Shown piece after piece: positions 11,950-24,618 of a stretch of DNA of 64,000 nt (the stretch's first letter is position 1; each line of letters opens with the position of its first letter). This DNA is from Talpa occidentalis (taxonomy: Eukaryota > Chordata > Mammalia > Eulipotyphla > Talpidae), in assembly GCF_014898055.3 (NCBI RefSeq), contig NW_023603184.1, forward strand, positions 118,596,615 to 118,660,614, in the 5' to 3' direction. A program made the translations under genes and the position numbers. Below the pieces are notes generated by a model. It worked only from the letters and a program-made list of their open reading frames with translations, was not told the origin of the DNA and did not search any database.

Positions 11950-13665
11950 TTTTTTTTTTTTAATTTTGTGTCTTTTCAATCACTTAATTGCTAGGGAAAG
12001 GGGACAATATTAAAGGAAGCTTTATCATCATTATAAATAGCTTCTAAGTATGTGAAATTCAACAACTACTTCTCATATGGGGAGAATGTGGAAAAGCCAC
12101 AAAAGTGTCTAAGGAAAGGAAATGGAGAGGCATTTTATGTTTTAAGCGCACATAGATCTCAGCAACTTATTTTTAAAAAACAGAGAAAAATCAGTGAAAT
12201 GTATGCATTTTCCTTTCTTGAGATTGGAACTTATATTGCGTAGTCTTATATATTTTTTTCTTTTGTATCTTTTCCTCACTCTCCTGATTTTACCTACAAG
12301 AATGGTTTATACAATTCTTCACTTAACTAGTAACAATAATCTACAATATTTTATCTTTTTTTTGAAAGTTGGTACATACAGTTATCCACTCATAACCAAA
12401 TGCACATACTGTAGGAAAGAATCCATTAAGGAAATTTGGAACTAGTATTTATATTGAAATTCACAGCATGATACAAAGCAGATCTGAAAATTTTTTAGTG
12501 CTATTATCAGATTGGACTTAATGGGAATCTAGGGTTTTGCCCTGCCAATGGCAACTGCAGAAAATGATTCACTTTGTATTTTTGCTCAGAACAAGTCATT
12601 CTAGCATGACATTAAAATACACTTTTTTGTGTGTTTTAAGAATTTAAAGAATTTTATTTTCATGGTAGCATAAAATTGTAGACTCCAAGAGAAGATACAT
12701 GCAACCAAAAATTAACCACATAAAGACAAAAGCACCAGCATCATTCTGAATGCCCCACATTAAAAAAAGAGCAATTCATTTAGAATGATGGAATAAATTA
12801 TGTTACATACAAAGTTCTAAGACTATCATCTCATTTTTGTAAATGAATCTTACTAAGAGAGCCACTGATTAATTTAGAAGCTCAAGATTTTAAGATTTTT
12901 GTTGTGAATGTCATTGCTATATAGTTCTAACCTTACAACCTTAAATAAAGGTTACCTTTTCTTAGATAGCTGAGCATTGTCATACTTTGTAAATTAGTCC
13001 AGATATAGCTAGTATTTAAAAAGTTTAACAATAATTGCACAACTACTATTTATTGGGTATATACGATATTCCATTCAATTGTGTGCTATTTAAGCTGCTT
13101 GTGGGCAGTGGGAGATGCTGTGCCTTGGTTTATGATTTTCATGATACGAATATTCCCAAACTTACATAAAATATTTCAGTGTATAAAGAGAGAAATCATT
13201 GCCTAACTTGAATTATGAGGCTAATATAACAATGAATAAAATTTAGCAAATATACAACAATAAAAAAACTAGACCAATGTTTCTTAAGACTATAGGTAAT
13301 CCATATTATTAGTAAATCAAATCCAATAATATAGAAAATATAAACTATGTCATGACCAAGAAGGATTTATCCAATATAAAAACATTAGATCAATATTTAA
13401 CAATCATTCACTATAATTTGCTATAATTAACTGGATGTAAAAGGACCATGTTACAGATAAGTCATTTGAAAACTTTTTTAAAACTTAAAAAAAAAACCTG
13501 CCTATTAAGATAGTAGGAAATATCCTTAACCTGGTTAAAAGCATCTATGAAAATCCTAGAGTCAAAACCACAGTTAATATAGTGAATTATTGAATTATGT
13601 CCTCCTGAGTTTAGGGACAGATCAGAGATACCTGCTTTCACTATCAATATTCATGATTGCATTAA
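11950..13665. other. Unassigned sequence
   Basis: AT-rich sequence. Frames at 12052-12243 and 12194-12445 are short, overlapping and lack a domain. A weak MIR-like string ('ctactatttattgggtatatacgat') lies near 13043 but is too short to call. Confidence 0.5.
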
Positions 13666-13679
13666 AAAACAATACATTT

Positions 13680-13950
13680 GGGCCTTTGCTGGTGGCTTGG
13701 GTGGATGAGCACAGCGCTTTGAGTGGACACGCAGCCTCCGCAGCACAGGTTGGGTCCCCACAGGCAGTGGAGATGCCCACATGGTGCGGCAGACCTCTCC
13801 TGTCTCACCTGCTGCTCCCCTCAGCAGTGTATTTCATCAGTCTGCGTGTTCTGTTCCCCGCTCTGTCTCTGGTGAATCATCTCACCCTCCCGCGCATCTG
13901 GCCTGTACCCCGGTTCTTGTATACATGAATAAATAAATCTTCAAAAACAA
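13680..13950 (+). repeat. T+ tRNA-derived SINE, intermediate subfamily
   Basis: The head is diverged ('ggcctttgctggtggcttgggtggatgagc'), while the 3' half is well conserved (CAGCAGTGTATTTCATCAG, then 'ggcctgtaccccggttcttg'). Flanking repeats AAAACAATACAT (13666-13677) and AAAGCAATACAT (13951-13962) differ at one base. The 112-codon frame across it is repeat sequence. Confidence 0.94.
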
Positions 13951-13962
13951 AAAGCAATACAT

Positions 13963-16900
13963 GTACCTTTCATGATTGCTTCAACTTTCTCCATAAAGTA
14001 GAAAGCAGTGTATAGTTGGAAACAGTGAAGATGGAAGATGGTTAATTGGTGGTTTGAAGAGAAAGGGGAAAAGTGTCCAAAGCAAGCTCTGAATGTGGAT
14101 AAGGGGTGAGGAAAGGTCATGGAATGATGTTTCCCATTAACAGGGCTTTTCTCCAGATGAAGAGTGATGAGATATTGTTTATACTTCACAGGTGTGTTTT
14201 CTCTTTGCTATATTTTCCAAATACACTAGTCATGCTATTAAAAAAAAAAAAAAACTGCAGTTACTTTTGGAAATGGCTATTAAATTTTGCAGCAAAGAAC
14301 ATTAGTATCTTTCCAGTTAAAATTAATGAGAACATGTTTTACAATTGATTGGCTTAAAAAGCAGACAGTCAAATTTAGTAACATCCACAGAAGTAAATCT
14401 AAAATTTAACTTCAACTGAAAGCAAATCATAAGACAGAAGTATTTTTCAGTGAATTAAATGGATAATTATTTTAAGTTTTTCTCTTTAAATTATTTATCT
14501 TCAATATATTTAAACAAAAGATTGTCGCCAAGGAAATTATATATTTTTATAGAAAAATATGCTAGCATATAACAAATTAATATTGAGCATTTTAGACATT
14601 AGGAATGAGTCATCATTCTAGGGTATATAAAGGTGGACTGAGGAATCCTTATTGCTTGAACAAAAATGAGGATGCTTTCATTATTATGGCAGCATTGTCA
14701 GCATATTGCTTTAAAACAGATTAATATTATGGAGAAGAAAAGCTTTAAAGACCTTTTTAATTCAGGCCTGTTTCCAAGAAGTAAAAGTAATGTTATTTAT
14801 AGTTTAATAATTGTAAATAAATTTGTATTAAATTTAATTTTTGCAGGTGAAATCACAGTTTACCAAAAACAGGCAATTACAGCATGAGCCACCCTCAGTG
14901 AAATATAGCATTTGAGAGTCTATGACACAGAATAGAAAGTAAGAGTAACGGTATGAAAAGACAATTTAATCTAATAAAAAAGCATTTGATATATTTTGCT
15001 TCCCATGAAGTACTGTCTTCAATTTCTTGTCAATGTTAATTAATTCAGAAAATGTGTTTCATACTGTATGTGTGACCTAGATTATAAAATAGAGGAACAA
15101 AGAGTGACATGGTACTTCAGTGAATTCATTAAAATAGTTCAATGAAATGTGCTCTTCAAATAACTGCTTTTCAGAAAATTAGTTGTAATTTTTCCCTCTT
15201 ACCCTTTTTGTAACTTCTTTCGAGGAAAAAAAGTTCCTCATAGCAACAGAATCCAAAATGAAGCCCAGTATATCTAAAAAGTGTGTGCGAAAGTACAAAG
15301 CATAGTTCTTTATGTTGGATATAATGGAGCTTCTTGTTGAGTGGATTTTAATTTTTCAGTACATTTTATTACAGAATAATGTAGAGTTTCAATGAGACTA
15401 CCCCGGAACAGAGTTGGATGATAAAGTATGTGGGATAAGAGGAGAGTTCTCTCAAAATGAAGATTAAGCCTTGTCAAAATCCTTTATCTTGCCAAACAAG
15501 CAAAAAATGAATAAATAGTTGCAAAGAAAAGTAAGATGTGGTGGAGTAGAGATAAGGAAATGGAATCAATGAAGCTGAAGTAAAAAGAAAAGAAAATAAG
15601 ACCAACTTCCTTAATCCTTCATAAGGAGATAAAAATGCATTTTTAACTTTCTTATTTTATATCATCCTAAATGTCTGTGTAAGAAATAAAAATAAACTTG
15701 TCCATAATTAATTCTGATGCTAAATTTTACACAGGATTTTCTGAAAGGCCTTGCAAGTACAGAGAATATAATTACACTGTGAAGTTAAAAGAATCCTCTC
15801 AATAAGGGGGCTAACTAGCCAGGAAATCAGAATATAACTCTTCATCATCAAAAGAGAAATGAAGAGTGAGATTTTGCACTTTGAACATTTACTAGACCAA
15901 TGTTTTACACTGAGATAACATAAAGAAAAGAGACGACGCAACTCTGAAAACACTAGTTTGGCAAACAAAACCTTATGTTGTGCCATTAAAAGAGAATGCT
16001 ATCTTCTGACATCTGTGTTTTCGGATGCTGAGAGAATTTGTTAATATAGATGTATTGCCTCCCAATAGAGGTTTTTTTTTAATCAATTAGTTATCAATAG
16101 CGTAGTGCAGATAGTTTAGCAGATTACTAGCTCATCCAAAAATATCTATGCCTATGTTAACAAAAAAGCTTTAAGTGTGAATAAAAAGTAATCAAATATT
16201 TTATTAAATTATTTTATAAACATAGGCAATCCTTTTCTTTATCATTCATAATTATTTATCTAACATATATTGAATAAAATTCATGATTATAAGAATTCAT
16301 AATTTCATTCCATATTATTTATTGACCAGGTATGAGGGAACTGGATCAAGGGTTTGGAGAATGCATAACATTAAATCAGTCACAAACCTTGTTTTCCCAA
16401 TAATTACAATTTTTAAACTAACATGAACCTATTTTATGGTAAAAAATCACAAGACATGAATGTCATAGATAAGATGGTTCTGAGGACATACAAGAACATA
16501 ACTCTAAAGTCCCCAAATATTCAAAGAAGACAAAAAAAAATATTTTTTCTTAATAGTATTTCCCTCTCATTATAAAAAAAAGTTTCATGTGCTTCTTGAT
16601 TTTATGTACATAGAAAATCAACTATTTCCTATGACCAAATTTGAGTTATAATTTAGCTTACAATTCTTCCTATATGTTTGAAAATAACTAGGAAAAATAA
16701 TTGATAATAATATATTGCTTCTATAACTGTGGCATAAAATACATATTTTAATAATCAACAGATTTAAGCAACTACTCCAGAAAAGAATTTGAAACACAAG
16801 TCTCTTACACAGCTGGCAGTTATAGTATTTTATCTCCCTAATGCAGTGCCATCATAGGTAAATGAAGAAAATGGTTTTCTTTTTTTCATACTTTAGATTA

Positions 16901-18284
16901 GCCACAAGAGGGAACTCATAGAGACCGTTAATGTAAGTGAAACATATTAACAATGATAAAAAATGTTAGTCTGCAGAGTTCAAACAAAGTTCATTCTCTC
17001 TTATGTTTTATTCTATGATGCTTGAAAGGAAGTTTTGAAGAAATCAATTACTTGTCCTACCATTCTCGAATTTGTTTCATTTCATAATTTCATAATTTGT
17101 TTCATATTATCAAAGGTTTGTGAGTGTACTATTATAAGATTTGATTATATGATAAATTACATTCTTTAAGGCAAAGATTGGTGATCCTATAACATACATG
17201 GTTCTGAACTGACCCTGAGCTGCTTTCACTGCAGTGTTACTCTGGGATCCTACAAGTCATTTGATTCCTCTGTACACGATACTATCTCTTTTCCCTAATG
17301 TTAGAGGAGCAATAATATGTTCATATTCACACCATTTTTCTAAAAAACTGCTTTCATGTCTGTGAATGATATAAATCTGGAAGGAAATAGTATAATAATT
17401 GCATTATAGTATTAATGTCTTAAGTTTCACATCAACTTTTGTCCTGGGAAGATAATGAAATGAATCTTATCTGCTTTAAATTTGACTACAATAATTACCA
17501 AGATTGAAGTTGAAGGTATATTGCTTTTTGGTATTGCTTCCCTCTGGTACAGCATTATTTCAAATATTAATTGAGGAAGGGAACAGGATCATACAAGCCA
17601 TTAGCACTCAGTTAAATACAAGATATATAGATCAGGGAATCTGTAGGTAAAGATAATATCCTAGTTATCTTATGTGGTGACATTTTTGTCACTATAACTC
17701 TTGAAAAATATCTAAATATATAATTATTTGATTAACTTACTGATATAAAAGCTATGTGTTAGTTTTATAGTCTAATTTGTTATTGATCTGGGTTTCTTTT
17801 TTCCTCGATGAAAATTCATCTATGGTAAAAATTATTAATATATGTGAATGATATATTTGGTCAAAGACCTTGGTAACAGAAAATAGTGGGTAATAATATT
17901 TCTCAGAAAAGTTTAAATCACAGATAGAAGAAAAAATAAGCAAGTGAACAAATAATTTTGATTTTGTAGCTTGCCTCTTTATAAGAAGTTTGTGGTATTT
18001 TATTACAGTAGCTATAGAATATTGTTATCGATTTTGATATTGGAAAGTGGGGTGGTATTGTGGTAAATATCTAAAAACGCAGAAGTGGCTCAGGAATTGG
18101 TCAGTAGGAAGAAGCTGCAAGATTTTTTAATTTCTTCATATAAAATATGTAGATTACCTTTAACAGACTGTTAGCAGTAATATGGATGTTAAAAACTCCA
18201 ATAGGGAGGACTCAGAACCAAGTGAGAAGCATGGTACAGAAAACATAAATTACCTTAGAGAATAAATACCTGTTGTCCAGCATG
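13963..18284. other. Unassigned AT-rich sequence
   Basis: More than 4 kb without a repeat I can name. Short frames at 14106-14348, 14666-14887 and 15720-15986 show no domain, and their translations are biased by the base composition. A small internal repeat (CATAATTTCATAATTTG) lies near 17084. This is the longest repeat-poor stretch of the left half. Confidence 0.5.
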
Positions 18285-18700
18285 GCATGGGGCAGGTTCT
18301 CTATGGATCCTGGCAGATGGGGGTTGGAGAGTGCTGGGGCCCTCAGTGGCTTTTCCAGGTGTTTAATGATCTTTCTATGCCTCTTGTAGTGAGGCAACCA
18401 GGTGCAGGGAAGGCAGGGGGACTGGGGCCCAGGAGGCTGGTTGGCCTCCTAGCCCCTGGTGAATAATCAATCTTTCTGGGCTCTCTGGCATTATCTCCTG
18501 GTTTCTCCCACATTAGCCATCTCGCTGCTCTTTGTCAAACTGTCCTCTGCTGCACTTATATCCTTGGCCTCCTAGCAGAGGTGTGCCCACTTACGCACGA
18601 CTACACCAAACTCCAGGTGTACACTATTAGGCATGCGTACCCCAGCCCACGCTCCCAAGCGCCTCCTGCATTCAAGGCCGCAGGTAACAGCAAGAGAGAC
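18285..18700. other. GC-richer block of unknown origin
   Basis: Locally GC-rich sequence ('ctggggccctcagtgg', 'ggggcccaggaggctgg', 'cccacgctcccaagcgcc') in AT-rich surroundings, without the SINE signature. A 61-codon frame lies on the minus strand at 18212-18397, and that strand has a CAG/GTATTT donor-like string near 18270. I do not recognise a gene. An old LTR, a decayed retrocopy or a regulatory element are all possible. Confidence 0.4.
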
Positions 18701-19649
18701 CAACTGTGTGAAAGCCTAAGAAATCTTCATTTACCCTACAATACCTCAGCTGTTCTGAACAGACTGTAGAGAAATGAACAATAAAATCAACCTTAGTGAG
18801 AGTTGAGGAGGAAATAGGGATTATATTATTGCAAATTTGAGGCAAGTAGATCCCTGTTATATAGTGACAGAGCTTAGCCAAATGATGTTCCACAGTTCAA
18901 TGAAAATCAGAGCTTGCAAATGAGGATAATAAACATATAAATGTTTATATGAAATATAAAGTGAAATATAGAGTATAGTCTAGTTTCTTCTTACTGTTCT
19001 TTGTAAAATAAGAAAAGAAAGAAAGAGTAACAGAAGAACCATTAAACAAAAAGGAAACCGAGCTTGGATGATTTGGAAAATTTTCAGGTTTTCCAGATAA
19101 CTAAGGATGCAAAAATCAAGTGATTTACTCTTAGGAGAAAAAATACTCATAGTATGGCAGGTCAGACTACTGAGGATTCAGGAGTGGAGGTGGCCAATTT
19201 GAACATTAAGCGAAACTGAAAATTAGCAGACATTATTTACTGAAACAGTGAAAACTAGAGGTAAAAAAAGGTACTGGCTTGGTAGAGTTTTAATTTCCCC
19301 ATGAAGCAGCATGAGGAGAGAGTTAGTGGATATGGACAGACAATAACAGGAATCAACTTTTTGTTGAAGAGCCCAAACAAAAATCTTGTTTACGCACCCA
19401 TGGGTTTGGAAGTGGGGGTAAAAGGGAAGGGCTAGGAGGAGAATAATACTCAGTCAAAGTTGTGAAAAGTGCCTTAGGCAAAGTCTCCAATAATGCTGCC
19501 TGGGATTTGTTCATTTGAGGCATCTGTGATTTTTTGGGTGTCTAAATAGAGGCACCTGGATTTGGAATGCAGTGAGGTACGTGGTCATGGTCAACCTAGG
19601 GAAGAAAAGGTGCTGTGAACTTGATTGAAACTGTCTCCAGAAATCTGCA

Positions 19650-20054
19650 ATGCATTGGCTGTGCACCAAGTGTGGTGTGGGGAGGACATCATACCCTCTT
19701 GAGGTCTGCCAGATAAAACCTGTAATGCTGATAGTTGGATCCAAAAGATCCAACATAGGATTTTTGGTCTGTACTCATATCCCTCAGTTTTTTGCTAATA
19801 CTTCAGAAAGATCAAAAGATCAGTTTTCAGTCACAGAAAAGACATTTGAAGAGATTAAGTATATGATTCATAGATCTCCTCAGTCATCTCAACAGAAGAC
19901 AAAAATAGATATGGAGTTATTTAAGAAAAACTGCAGGGACTTCTTGTTTAATGGAGTGAATCCCTTTGACATATGCAGAAGACCTACAAAGTTCTTGAGA
20001 ATTTTGAACCATCAAAACCAGGGTCATTTTGGATCTAAAGAACAGAGAGAATGA
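19650..20054 (+). pseudogene. Unidentified 134-codon frame
   Basis: The frame starts MHWLCTKCGVGR and includes a charged stretch (KTFEEIKYMIHRSPQSSQQK) and a KKNCRDFLFNGVNPFDICRR segment. It ends at a stop followed by an A-rich run. I recognise no family. Its place upstream of an MLT1 LTR suggests a decayed MaLR internal segment. Composition looks less biased than in the chance frames elsewhere, so a processed-pseudogene fragment is an alternative. There is no sign that it is expressed. Confidence 0.25.
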
Positions 20055-20486
20055 AATGAAAAAAAAAGATTGTTATAGCCACACAAATTTAAAGACAGGA
20101 AAATCTGATAAAACTATTCAACTGAAAACGTGCTACTTTTCATGAAAGGGATGACCCAGAGAGTGAAGTCAAAAGCCTGAGGGCAGAACTGTACCACCTA
20201 TTGACAGAACCTTGAAACCTAATGGGGTTTGCTCAGCTTGATTTTGATAATGCTGGAGGCAAGGGATTTCTTTTTTTTCATCCATTTTTTCCCATTTTGA
20301 ATGGAGATATCAACCAATACTTCTATTCCTCTGTCATCATTATACTTTAGGGTTATAGAACTGTTTTCTTCTTTCCAAGATTCTCAAAAAGAAAAAAAGA
20401 ATTTTGCTCAGGGGGGAATTATACCCAAAGCATCATTCAAATAATTAGATGATATAATATTGGACCTTATAGGTGATGAGATTTTT

Positions 20487-20758
20487 TTTTAAATATTTAT
20501 TTATGCATATAAGAAATGGGGTACAGGCCAGAGATTCAGGGACAGGGTGAGAGGATTCACCAGAGATGGAGTGGGGAACAGAACAGGTGGATTGACTGAA
20601 ATACACTATTGAGGGGAGCAGTGGGTGAGACAGAAGAGGTCTGCTGCATCATGTGGGCCAGCTCCCTGGCCGGTTGGGGATTGAACTTGTGCTGTGCTGC
20701 AGTGGTTGTGGACTTAATAGTGCTGTGACTTAACCCCTTGCACCACTAGGGAGGCCCA
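20487..20758 (-). repeat. T+ tRNA-derived SINE, older subfamily (B)
   Basis: Minus-strand, full-length. In SINE sense the head shows 'gggcctccctagtggtgcaaggggttaa', and the tail reads 'ccccatttcttatatgcataa'. Flanking repeats at 20473-20486 and 20761-20774 match at 13 of 14 positions (RTGATGAGATTTTT). It is nested in the MaLR internal remnant, so it is younger than that element. Confidence 0.95.
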
Positions 20759-20886
20759 AGATGATGAGATTTTTGATGATGATGAAGATGAGATTTTTTG
20801 ACTCTGAATTGATGCTTAATAGGCTGATACCTTTTGGAAACCCTGGAGGGAAATGGAAATGAATCTTTAGAGCCTACAAGATGTAC

Positions 20887-21406
20887 TGTGATAGGTACAA
20901 TAATCCCATTCCCATGTCCCCCAAAGGTTTCTAATCTCTATTACCTGTAAACAGACTGAGTATTTGATAAAGAAGAATTAAGGATAAAAATGGAATTAAT
21001 ATTGCTAATCAATTGACTCAAACTACAAAGAATTTTCTGGAGTACAAAGGGTTTTTAACATAATCTAGAATACTGAAAAGTTTCAGGGAGGCAGAAGAGA
21101 ATTAGAAAAAGATGTGACTGTATAAGAAAGATCAGAGAACTCTGCTAAGTTGTTGGCTTTGAAAATAGAGGAAGGGGCCATATCCAACTCACATAGACAA
21201 GCTCTAGAAGATGTAAAAAGCAAGAAAGCAGATTCTTTCCTAGAGCTTCCAGGAAGGAATGCAACTCTGAAAATAATTTTAGCTCAGTAAGAATTCTGCT
21301 CAACGTTAAACTTCTGAGAGCTATAGGATAATAAATTTCTGTGATTTTAAATCATTAATTTTGCTTTAATTTGTTACTGCAGTCACAAAAATAGAAAACT
21401 AACACA
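20887..21406 (+). mobile_element. MLT1-type (ERVL-MaLR) LTR
   Basis: Begins TGTGATAGGTACAATAATCCC and continues with the 'cccaaaggtttctaatctctattacctg' block. In the middle is 'tggctttgaaaatagaggaaggggccatatcc', then 'agattctttcctagagcttccaggaagga'. It ends 'ggataataaatttctgtg...taatttgttactgcag...gaaaactaacaca'. This is the MLT1 order and orientation, at clearly reduced identity. The preceding sequence looks like its internal region, making this a 3' LTR. The 5' LTR was not found. Confidence 0.83.
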
Positions 21407-22932
21407 CCTAGGATGTGGAAAGACTTAACTTATTATCTTTGATGAAATAGTGTTTACAATTAAAAAAAAAATGCTATAATCTAACCTTAACCCAACTTAA
21501 TGCGTCACTTTTATTTTTTATGCAATAATTTACTCATTTAAACCCCCCCAAGTTCTATATATTTCTAATATAAAAATCAGCTGTTGCCTCTCTTTTGAAC
21601 AAGTCTAAACTAAATTGAAATCACCATTTGCACCTTAAGAATACCAAATAATTCTAGGGATTCTATATAGGTATCATTTTACTCTCCTCATTACTCTAAA
21701 ACTGCACAAAAGGAAAAAAAATAATTTAGACTCTTTGAATCTCAAGATTGAATAAGTCTTTAAAGGTCAGGGTCTCTGACAATGTCTGAATGCTTTTATC
21801 CCTTTCTGAGCATTCCTTTCAATTTGTTCTTAGTCTCTCTTTTGTTATAATTTATTCTGATGCATCTTATTCCATCCCCTAGATTCATCAAAATTAATTC
21901 AATTTTAGTGCTGTTATTCACAATTGTCATAATGTTGAAGGTGTGATTAACTGATGATCCTAAATGCCACACATTTAACTGAAGTAGCAACATGTTTTTT
22001 TTTAAGAGGAGAATAGATAAATTGTAGAACATTTTTATTCTTTGGCCTTTTTTCTCAGCCTATTGTATATGATTCTGCCACACTGAAAGTTGGCATTTAC
22101 TGTTTTTGTCCATCTGTCATAATGGAATTTTGCCGGTTTCAAAATGTGAAAAGACAGCTATACTTGAGCATAAGTGCCAGCAAAACATAGATATAATTTT
22201 TAACTCTGCATTGCATTTGAAACATTACCCATTGGGCAATATCAAGTCTGTGGCAGATTTGCTTTTCAGTTGGAAAAAAATCTGTTTTAAAATCCATGCC
22301 CTGCTGGATTGCATGTTTTGTTCATGTCAAATTTTATTTTTATCCCAACCACATTCAGCAATGGAAAAAGTGAATCATGATTGCCATTGTTAAAGATCCA
22401 TACTCCATAGAAAGAGGCTTAAATCAATCAGATGAGACACGTGAATTTGTACAGCACTACACAAGCATGACGTGTTGCTATTTTATAACTAAACATATTA
22501 TTGAGCTTTAGTTCACTATGTGCTAAATTAATTTTTCATTGTATCCTCATTTTGAAAGGTTATTCTTGAATTATTTGACATAGGAAGCAATATTTTACAG
22601 AAAAGAACATGCACACATACACAGATTAGCCTGTTATTTGGTGCTTTTTTCTTTCAAAATAATGCAACTATTACCTGGAAAAGACATGATAGGCATATAG
22701 TACTGGCTTGTCACTGGTGAATAAACCAAAACATGCTCTATATTTGTTTTTCCTAATTTTTTAAACAGTTTTTACTCTTTCTTGTGTATAAGTCATATGG
22801 AAATTTGAATGAATGTATGGGAATGAATGAAACTCAGACACCAACTACCTCAAATGTTTTCAGTACAAGAAGGGCAGAAACAAATGCAAACTTTTCAAAA
22901 GCTTAATTTAGAAAGATATAAAATGTCAAAGT
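21407..22932. other. Unassigned sequence
   Basis: AT-rich sequence with a C7 run near 21543. The 95-codon frame at 22106-22393 has Cys and His residues but no spaced motif that I trust. No repeat is named. Confidence 0.5.
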
Positions 22933-22950
22933 AAAAGTTTGTGTACTAGA

Positions 22951-23263
22951 GGGCCTCCCTGGTGGCGCAGCGGTTGAGCGCTGGGTTGCGAAGCTGCCGG
23001 CGACCTCTGCGGTGCCGGTTCGATCCCCGGCTGCTCCCTGGCCACCTGAGGAGGGTCCCACATGGCGCGCGGACCTCTCCTGCCGCCCGCTGCTCCCCTC
23101 AGCAGTGTACTTCGGTCCTTCTGCCTGCTCTGCTCCCTTCTCTGGCTCTGGTGAATTCTCTCACCCTCCCGCGCTTCTGGCTGTACCCAGCGCATGTGTA
23201 AACAAAAAACAAACAAACAAATAAATAAATAAAAAACATGCCTCTATAAAAAAAAAAAAAAAA
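22951..23263 (+). repeat. T+ tRNA-derived SINE, youngest-looking copy (A with insert)
   Basis: Full-length, with intact-looking box A (TGGCGCAGCGG, 22963-22973) and box B (GGTTCGATCCC, 23017-23027). It carries the CTGCTCCCTGGCCACC insert after box B. A perfect 18-bp TSD lies at 22933-22950 and 23264-23281. Many CpGs survive. The tail is unusual: AAAC and AAAT units, a unique CATGCCTCTAT segment, then a long pure A run, without the usual TCTTT before the poly(A). Confidence 0.98.
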
Positions 23264-23281
23264 AAAAGTTTGTGTACTAGA

Positions 23282-24605
23282 GTTTATTTTTTTAGCATTA
23301 AGTTCAAATATTTAGACAGGTTTACCATGCAAAGAGGAATTATTTATAAATCTTAGTGTTTTACCATCTGGTGACATCATGCAATGCTAATTTATTTGAT
23401 GGCATGTTAAGGAAACTAATTTCTCAGAATGGTATTTAGGTTTCATTACTGTATTTGAGAGCTACCATGAATAAATATGGGTTATTTATTTGCAAATGGA
23501 TTTATCTTATATTTTATCCCTCACTTAATACTTGAAAAAACCAATAAAAACAATGTATGTTTACCTGCTTCTATTTTCCTGTCTTGTGTAGCTTGATTGG
23601 AAAATGAATTATTTTATGCCTGGGTAGAGATCACTATGGTCCTCTCTCGATGGATTTGCTGTGATTGTGGAATATTCAAGTAATCAGAAGTAGGACATGT
23701 TCATTTACATGAAGATGAAGAAAGGGTATTTTCAGTGATGGCTTTTGCAGTTTCTCTGAAAACAACTGCAGCCCAGGTCTCCTTTTTCTCAAAAGACATT
23801 TTTTTTTCTGAGTTCCAGTTTGAAATCTGGAAGTATACAAGGATGCATTTCTTGGTGACTGTAAATCCTTTCCAGAATAATTGGTTTTGTACTTCTTTTA
23901 GCACATATTACAAGGAAATAGTGGGGAAATTTAACTAATTAAATGGGAAACAAACACTAAAACAAGAAAGCGGTAATACAATGTGGAATATTTCTCCAAG
24001 CATGTCACCCAATAGCACTCAACTCTTTTATTTTTTGGATCATGATTTGAATAAAAACAAAATGTGTACAAGGTCTACATGTTTACTTTTTCTCTCTCTT
24101 TGTGTGTATGTGTGTGTGTAAATTAGCTGGAGAATAGTAATGAGCACTAATTTAACCCATTATTTCTGTTGAAATATGAGTGATTTTTTTGTTTTGCTCC
24201 ACTGCTTTGATTAAAAGTTGGTTGCCTTTGCTGTAACAAGTCATTCTAAATTCTTGCAATTATGGAATTTTTCATATTTTAGAGGTCAAAGTCAACTGCA
24301 TTTGACAAAGTCATTGAAGATACTTTTCTTAAAAAAGGATAAATAACATACCATATGAATTCAGATTAAGTTTCAAATATTGCAATTTTGAGAAATGTGT
24401 ATGATGATATGTTAAATATGTGAAGTTTGCTAGAGGTTGTTTATGTTTATGGTTATTGTTTAAACATCTTTCCTTAAAATTTTTTAAACATATTTAATGA
24501 TTGGCAGGATTGAAACTAATTGAGCCAATGGAAAATAATTTTGTTATCACCCAGCCTCCCAAAATTTGTCCCAGGTCTTTCTTGAGAAATGCTATATGGG
24601 TTAAT
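23282..24605. other. Unassigned sequence
   Basis: AT-rich sequence with a short (GT)n near 24100-24120. A 67-codon frame at 23735-23938 has no known domain. Nothing else is seen. Confidence 0.5.
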
Positions 24606-24618
24606 GAAAGATAAAGGT

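Larger units (their letters stand above)
19560..20886 (+). mobile_element. Probable MaLR-type internal remnant upstream of the LTR
   Basis: The interval lies directly 5' of an MLT1 LTR in the same orientation. Strings near 20180-20420 ('gggcagaactgtaccacc', 'gctcagcttgattttgata', 'tcccattttgaatggagatatc', 'ttttgctcaggggggaat') match my memory of a MaLR internal region. A SINE splits it at 20487-20758. No gag-, pol- or env-like domain can be made out, and the 5' limit is a guess. Confidence 0.45.

Noticed and set aside
22951..23030. tRNA-like head with A and B boxes as a functional tRNA gene
   Set aside because: It is the SINE head. It lacks a foldable acceptor stem and is followed by the SINE body in every full copy.
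22926..23224. Overlapping frames of 70-96 codons on both strands, also seen at 1.1, 10.7, 11.6, 13.7, 24.6, 25.4, 33.4, 34.9 and 51.5 kb
   Set aside because: All coincide with SINE copies and share the same repeated peptide strings; the CpG-rich SINE body has few stop codons.
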